Shown here piece by piece: positions 60,659-64,000 of a DNA stretch of 64,000 nt. Under the pieces are notes generated by a model. It had not been told where the DNA came from and did no database searches. It worked only from the letters and a program-made list of their open reading frames with translations. Where the stretch lies: positions 1 through 64,000 of the forward strand of contig JAJDUT010000087.1 in assembly GCA_022826515.1 (NCBI GenBank), written 5' to 3'. The stretch's first letter is position 1. Each line of letters begins with the position of its first letter. This stretch comes from Candidatus Latescibacterota bacterium. Its GTDB lineage: Bacteria > Latescibacterota > UBA2968 > UBA8231. Position numbers and translations under genes: made by a program.

Positions 60659-61368
60659 GTCCCCTCGCGCAGTTGCAGGCGGCGGTCGCAGCGCACGGCT
60701 AGCTCAAGGTCGTGGGTTGCGATGACGAGGGCGGCTTGCTCGGCGCGGTGCAGTGTGAAGAGTAGGTCGGCGACGGTGGTGGCCATCTGGCGGTCGAGGC
60801 TGCCGGTAGGCTCGTCGCAGAGCAAAAGACCGGGCTGGTTGATCAGGGCGCGCGCCACAGCCACGCGCTGGCACTCGCCGCCGGACAGCTCAGCGGGGCG
60901 GTGGTGCAGGCGTTCTGCTAGACCGACGGCAGTTAACAGGTCGCGGGCGCGCTCGCGCCGGTCGGCTTGGGGCTTCGACGGCTCGGCTGAGCTCGCCGAA
61001 CGCCTGAGCTCAGCCGAAGGAAAGGCGAGGGTGGGGATTAGGGCGTTTTCGAGGGCCGAGTACTGGGGCAGCAGGTGGTGGTTTTGGAACACGAAGCCGA
61101 TGTGCTGGTTGCGGAAGCGGGCGAGTTGCGGTTCGGGGAGGGCTAGTGGGTCTTGACCGCTGATAGCGATTTGGCCGGAGGTTGGAGGTTCGAGGGTGCC
61201 GAGTAGGTGCAGCAAGGTGCTCTTGCCCGAGCCGGATGGACCGATAAGTGCCAGGGACTGGCCCACCTCGGCGCGGAGCGAGACGTCGCGCAGCACTTCG
61301 ACGGTCTGGTCGCCGAGGGCGAAGTGCTTGCAGACGTCGGTTGCGGCGAGGGCTGGGGTTGTGTTCAT
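60643..61368 (-). CDS. LolD/MacB-type ABC ATPase with in-frame repeat insertion
   Basis: 241 residues. Walker A GPSGSGKST (about 43-51), Q-loop FVFQNHHLLPQ, signature LSGGECQRVA, Walker B LLLCDEPTGSLD and the H-loop ATHD are all present, so it should hydrolyse ATP for the downstream permease. Between ENALIPTLA and ARDLLTAVGL there are 25 residues where LolD has about 11; the extra text SAELRRSASSAEPSKPQ is encoded by a dispersed palindromic repeat (60970-61020). The insert lies in the helical subdomain on the permease side. Its start overlaps the thioesterase stop by 4 bp. Confidence 0.9.
   Translation of the reverse strand: MNTTPALAATDVCKHFALGDQTVEVLRDVSLRAEVGQSLALIGPSGSGKSTLLHLLGTLEPPTSGQIAISGQDPLALPEPQLARFRNQHIGFVFQNHHLLPQYSALENALIPTLAFPSAELRRSASSAEPSKPQADRRERARDLLTAVGLAERLHHRPAELSGGECQRVAVARALINQPGLLLCDEPTGSLDRQMATTVADLLFTLHRAEQAALVIATHDLELAVRCDRRLQLREGTCVEV
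60970..61020. repeat. palindromic CTTCGGC/CTCAG-type element inside the ABC ATPase gene
   Basis: About 50 bp made of facing GCTTCGACGGCTCGGCTGAG and CTGAGCTCAGCCGAAGG blocks around GCTCGCCGAACG. It matches bases 6-27 of the window exactly over 22 bp. The length is compatible with three (16-17 codons in frame), so the host gene stays open. Confidence 0.8.
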
Positions 61369-61829
61369 GGGACTTCGGCGGGCTCAGTCGAGTCGTGCGC
61401 CGCCAGTTTGCGGGACTTCGGCGAGCTCAGTCGAGTCGTGATAAAGTCCGGGATGGGGATGGCGCGGATGGCCTCGCCCGGATTGCAGACGCAGCAGGCG
61501 ATCTTGATCCGGCCTTGGGCTATTTGTTCGCCGTCGCAGTGGAAGTTGAAGCGAAAGCTAAGGGATTTCTCGCCCTGCTTTTCGAGGTGTACATGGATGT
61601 CGAGGACGTCTTCAAAGGAGACGGGACGGAAGTACTCGCATTCAGCGGCGAGGCGGGGCCAGCTAATGATATCGCTGTCGCATTCGCTGTGGACGCTCAG
61701 GCCCAAGCTGCGCCAGAAGGCGTGCTCGGCGGCTTCCATGAAAACGAAGAAGCGCGCGAAGTGAACGATGCCGGCCTGATCGGTGTCGGCCCACTCGACG
61801 CGGCGGCGGGTGCGGAATTCGACGGACAC
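61365..61829 (-). CDS. acyl-CoA thioesterase (4-hydroxybenzoyl-CoA thioesterase family)
   Basis: 154 residues with a hot-dog fold. The active-site segment VEWADTDQAGIVHFARFF places the catalytic Asp at 17, and residues 60-125 hold the usual strands (SFEDVLDIHVHLEKQG, SLSFRFNFH). It hydrolyses small or aromatic acyl-CoA thioesters in the cytoplasm. The natural domain ends near residue 128; the last 25 residues, TTRLSSPKSRKLAAHDSTE and onward, are translated from two copies of a dispersed repeat. Its stop overlaps the ABC ATPase start and it follows the DMT gene by 1 bp. Confidence 0.85.
   Translation of the reverse strand: MSVEFRTRRRVEWADTDQAGIVHFARFFVFMEAAEHAFWRSLGLSVHSECDSDIISWPRLAAECEYFRPVSFEDVLDIHVHLEKQGEKSLSFRFNFHCDGEQIAQGRIKIACCVCNPGEAIRAIPIPDFITTRLSSPKSRKLAAHDSTEPAEVP
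61369..61440. repeat. two 29-bp direct repeats (GGGACTTCGGCGxGCTCAG type)
   Basis: Copies at 61369-61397 and 61412-61440 differ at one base and are 43 bp apart. They belong to the same general CTTCG...CTCAG dispersed family as the element in the ABC ATPase gene 350 bp away. They encode the thioesterase C-terminal tail. Confidence 0.8.
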
Positions 61830-61830
61830 G

Positions 61831-62301
61831 TCAGTTGCCGGGGCGGAAGAATGTTACTAGGTAGCCGCCCATAGCGGCCAAGACGATGCCGAGGACAAAG
61901 GGCCAGCGCACGGCCGCCCAGCCGCCAGCGGGCGGATGCACGAGCACGGCGACGACCGCGTTGACGATGGGGGCACCGGCAAAGACGATGGACATGACCA
62001 CGGCCGGCGTCCCCTTGGCACCAAAGGCGAGCAGGACGCCCAACGCGCCGATGGCTCCGGCAATGCCGGCGGCGGTGGACCAGAAGACGCCCTTGGCCGG
62101 ATAGATCCAACTCGCGCCATTGTAGGCTAGGACGATCAGCGAGCCGAAGACCGCGGTGAGTAGGTAGGCCAAGCCGACGAAGAGGAAGGCTTTGTAGCGG
62201 CCGTTTACTGGGTCGGCCATGGCGATCTGGCCGGTGTGCAGCAGGACGCCGTAGAGGCCCCAACAAGAGACGGTGAGAAGAGCGAAGACGAGCCAAGTCA
62301 T
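61831..62301 (-). CDS. EamA/DMT-like half-size membrane protein
   Basis: 156 residues with four to five hydrophobic helices: VFALLTVSCWGLYGVLL, FLFVGLAYLLTAVFGSL, a central GIAGAIGALGVLLAFGAKG and VMSIVFAGAPIVNAVVAVL. This is the one-unit form of the drug/metabolite transporter fold; such short forms work as dimers. Possible substrates cannot be told. One base separates its stop from the thioesterase start. ATG is preceded by GGAT only, a weak ribosome site. Confidence 0.7.
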   Translation of the reverse strand: MTWLVFALLTVSCWGLYGVLLHTGQIAMADPVNGRYKAFLFVGLAYLLTAVFGSLIVLAYNGASWIYPAKGVFWSTAAGIAGAIGALGVLLAFGAKGTPAVVMSIVFAGAPIVNAVVAVLVHPPAGGWAAVRWPFVLGIVLAAMGGYLVTFFRPGN

Positions 62302-62366
62302 GGGATAATCCTTTCGCTTGCGCGTTCGCCCATAATGTGGCTAGGAGACTCGCTGTTGTCGAGAGG

Positions 62367-63386
62367 TCACGCGATCTCGATGAGGTTCTCGAAATGCACG
62401 CCACAATCGCAGAGCGTTACGGGAATGTTGAATCGCGTCTCTAGTTCGTCGATGAGGCATCGGACAGGTGCGGTCAATGCGCTGGGGTGGCGCGCGTCGG
62501 CGACCTCGGGGTCGAGGTGGTCGCAGAAGGTCAAGGCCAATTGGGTGGGACCGTTGAGTAGGACGGCTGTTTCCAAATGGGGCCAGGAGATACCCGAGGC
62601 TTTGCGCCGCCGTCGCCCGGTCGTCACGCCGTATTCGGCGATGTCCCGGCGGTCTTCCTCCGCTGGCGTCAATTGCAGTGGTAGGGGACCGGTGCCGACG
62701 CGGCTGGGCAGTGCTTTGACGACCAAGCAGACTTCTGCGATATGACGCCAGTTGAGTCCGACGTCATCGGCAAAGGCGGCGGTGGTGCAGTTGTCCGAGG
62801 TGCAGTCGGGATAGTCATCGCTTAAGGCTAGCGACAGGTGGGTGCCTTGGCTGCCCTCGACGACGATGGTTTCACCGCGCAGGCAGCTCTCGTTGAGTTC
62901 GCGGGCCACGTCGGCGGTGTAATCCGCGAGGACGTGCTCGTCGCGGGCTTGGCGCGCTTTGCGCAGGGCGAATTTGGCGCGGGCGACGCCGCTGCCGCTG
63001 CCGGTGGTGCCGTGTTCCTGCAGAAAGCTGTCGGCCGCTTCGCGTTGGCGGTACTCGGGCAGGATCAGCGGGCAGCGGTAATCGACGCGGGTTCGCTCGC
63101 GCAGCCTATAGCTCGGGTCTAGTTGGTCTAGTTCGGCGAAGAACTGCTCGGGATCGACGGCGACGCCGCTGCCGACGCGCAGTTGCGTATCGGGATGGAG
63201 AAAGCCGCAGGGTAACTGCCGAGTGCGGATTTCGCTGCCGTCGGCAAAGAGAATACTGTGCCCGGCGTTGGTGCCGATTCCAGCTCGGACGCTGTAGGCG
63301 GCTTGGTGTTTTTGCGCGAGGAAGGCGGCGACCTTCCCTTTACCCGAATCGCCCCAGAAGGCGTCAACGACGATGATGGCGCTCAT
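62367..63386 (-). CDS. short adenylosuccinate synthetase-like enzyme (PurA superfamily)
   Basis: 339 residues from ATG 63386 (GGAGG upstream); an upstream ATG at 63419 is possible. PurA landmarks: WGDSGKGK at 11-18, RAGIGTNAGHS, EGSQGTHLSL with TSDNCTTAAFADDVGL, SRVGTGPLP and GVTTGRRRRKASGI. Catalytic Asp13 is kept, but the next residue is Ser instead of Glu, and the guanine-binding TKLD is replaced by TFCDHLD. The protein is about 90 residues shorter than E. coli PurA, near the size of archaeal PurA. It may make adenylosuccinate from IMP or act on a related purine. It follows a HAD phosphatase gene. Confidence 0.8.
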   Translation of the reverse strand: MSAIIVVDAFWGDSGKGKVAAFLAQKHQAAYSVRAGIGTNAGHSILFADGSEIRTRQLPCGFLHPDTQLRVGSGVAVDPEQFFAELDQLDPSYRLRERTRVDYRCPLILPEYRQREAADSFLQEHGTTGSGSGVARAKFALRKARQARDEHVLADYTADVARELNESCLRGETIVVEGSQGTHLSLALSDDYPDCTSDNCTTAAFADDVGLNWRHIAEVCLVVKALPSRVGTGPLPLQLTPAEEDRRDIAEYGVTTGRRRRKASGISWPHLETAVLLNGPTQLALTFCDHLDPEVADARHPSALTAPVRCLIDELETRFNIPVTLCDCGVHFENLIEIA

Positions 63387-63435
63387 AGAACCTCCATTTA
63401 AAGAGACTGGCTTTTTCATGGGCGATTAGACTCCT

Positions 63436-64000
63436 TCATTTTGGTGTTCCGTTCCAATGGGAGCTTATATAGCGAGCCACGCCGTCCTCTTCATTGGTAT
63501 CAATGATCCCAGTAGCTTGTTCCTTAAGAGCGGGGATGGCGTTGGCCACGGCTAGGGCTTCGTCAGCCACCTCGAACATGTCCAAGTCGTTTAGTTGGTC
63601 GCCAAAGACGACTAGACGACAATCTTCTAGCCCTCGCAAGCGCTTTATACTCAGGATGCCCTGCTCTTTGGTGGCACGGGCATCGTGAATGGTCAGCCAG
63701 TGCCAGCCAGGTGAATACTGGTTCTCATAGCAATGGGTCTGGACCCGTTTGGCGTGTCGATGGTTAATCGCCTCATCCAATTTCTCCAGTTCCGGTCCTG
63801 GGCCGATAACGGTGAGACAGACCACTTGGTCGTCGAGGCCGCTTTGCAAGTCGGCTAAATAGCACAGGCGCGGGTCTTGGTGGAGTTGCCTATTCCGCAG
63901 ATACCAGGCCATGCCGTCGTTGGTGATATTACAGTAGTAGAGACGGTCGGCAGTGCCGTCGTAGGTCGAGATAAAGGGGGTGTAACCAGCGTCGGCTATT
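63436..64000 (-). CDS. HAD-IIB (Cof-type) phosphatase, partial
   Basis: The frame is open to the window edge, so the N-terminal nucleophile region is missing; 187 residues are seen. The C-terminal HAD motif VVFGDQLNDLDMFEVADEALAVANA is diagnostic of Cof-type sugar or nucleotide phosphatases (GDxxND magnesium site), preceded by the Lys-bearing ATKEQGILSIKRL segment. The cap domain begins before residue 100 of the visible part. The gene is the first visible member of the minus-strand chain and lies 49 bp upstream of the PurA-like start. Confidence 0.85.
   Translation of the reverse strand, partial: IADAGYTPFISTYDGTADRLYYCNITNDGMAWYLRNRQLHQDPRLCYLADLQSGLDDQVVCLTVIGPGPELEKLDEAINHRHAKRVQTHCYENQYSPGWHWLTIHDARATKEQGILSIKRLRGLEDCRLVVFGDQLNDLDMFEVADEALAVANAIPALKEQATGIIDTNEEDGVARYISSHWNGTPK

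Noticed and set aside
62367..63386. PurZ (2-aminoadenine pathway) identity for the PurA-like enzyme
   Set aside because: As I recall, PurZ replaces the catalytic Asp of WGD; here Asp13 is retained and the neighbouring Glu is changed instead. No DatZ or MazZ gene is nearby.
1..64000. tRNA, rRNA, integrase or attachment sites
   Set aside because: I saw no cloverleaf, rRNA segment or recombinase. The islands appear to be inserted without a recognisable integrase in the window.

Overview
The window is a GC-rich, densely coded chromosomal segment from an uncultivated Gram-negative bacterium. Several protein types fit a Latescibacterota, Poribacteria or related FCB-affiliated lineage: three paralogous DUF6785-type membrane proteins, secreted proteins ending in FlgD-like Ig domains after a TPNGDGVND motif, an NYPNPFNPST sorting-like domain, a dockerin, TolB-like propeller repeats, and catabolic genes such as sarcosine oxidase, phytanoyl-CoA dioxygenase, an enolase-superfamily enzyme and RhaM. 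This placement is inference; no rRNA or ribosomal marker is present.

Layout. 0-8 kb: soxD-soxA, a DUF6785 membrane protein, a toxin-antitoxin (TA) zone (higB broken by a stop codon, intact higA, decayed DUF2442 and DUF4268-like pieces, an intact RelE-like pair), then soxG. 7.9-10.7 kb: trkA-trkH potassium uptake (minus strand). 10.7-15.1 kb: rhaM, a second DUF6785 protein and a divergent family-5 solute-binding protein. 15.2-33.8 kb: a long secreted/outer-membrane block on the plus strand. It holds a 12-repeat TolB-like propeller protein, a CBM9-like protein, three discoidin-like proteins with FlgD-type C-termini, two large paralogous beta-rich (probably barrel) proteins and a parvulin-type lipoprotein foldase. 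33.9-35.7 kb: a UPF0175/DUF3368 TA pair and an HsdR_N-RAMA-like protein. 35.9-41.9 kb: an enolase-superfamily enzyme, a CBM9-PKD protein, a GT-C glycosyltransferase with TPRs and an SGNH hydrolase with an embedded TPR region. 42.0-46.9 kb: a restriction island (beta-class DNA methylase, HigA-like regulator, MmeI-like single-chain R-M enzyme, AT-rich helical protein). 47.0-51.5 kb: a glycosidase-like propeller, a third DUF6785 protein and a PhyH dioxygenase. 51.5-53.3 kb: an N4-cytosine-type methylase with an HNH nuclease whose junction looks deleted. 53.3-55.4 kb: cobamide salvage (cbiZ-cbiB). 55.4-55.9 kb: BrnT/BrnA. 56-64 kb: a PQQ-type propeller, then a minus-strand chain of HAD phosphatase, PurA-like enzyme, DMT membrane protein, thioesterase, ABC ATPase and giant FtsX-type permease.

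Themes. Ordinary nutrient genes are repeatedly interrupted by small defence/TA cassettes, several of them decaying. Mobile palindromic DNA is prominent: a 30-bp palindrome sits exactly at two stop codons, a 160-bp MITE-like element lies in a heptamer-repeat tract, and a CTTCGGC...CTCAG-type element is inserted in frame in an ABC ATPase and also codes the tail of the neighbouring thioesterase. The best candidate for an undescribed system is the 19-33.8 kb cluster of discoidin/FlgD-tailed proteins, twin barrel-like proteins and a dedicated foldase. The DUF6785 family is second: all three copies lie beside catabolic genes, which suggests an unrecognised class of nutrient transporter.
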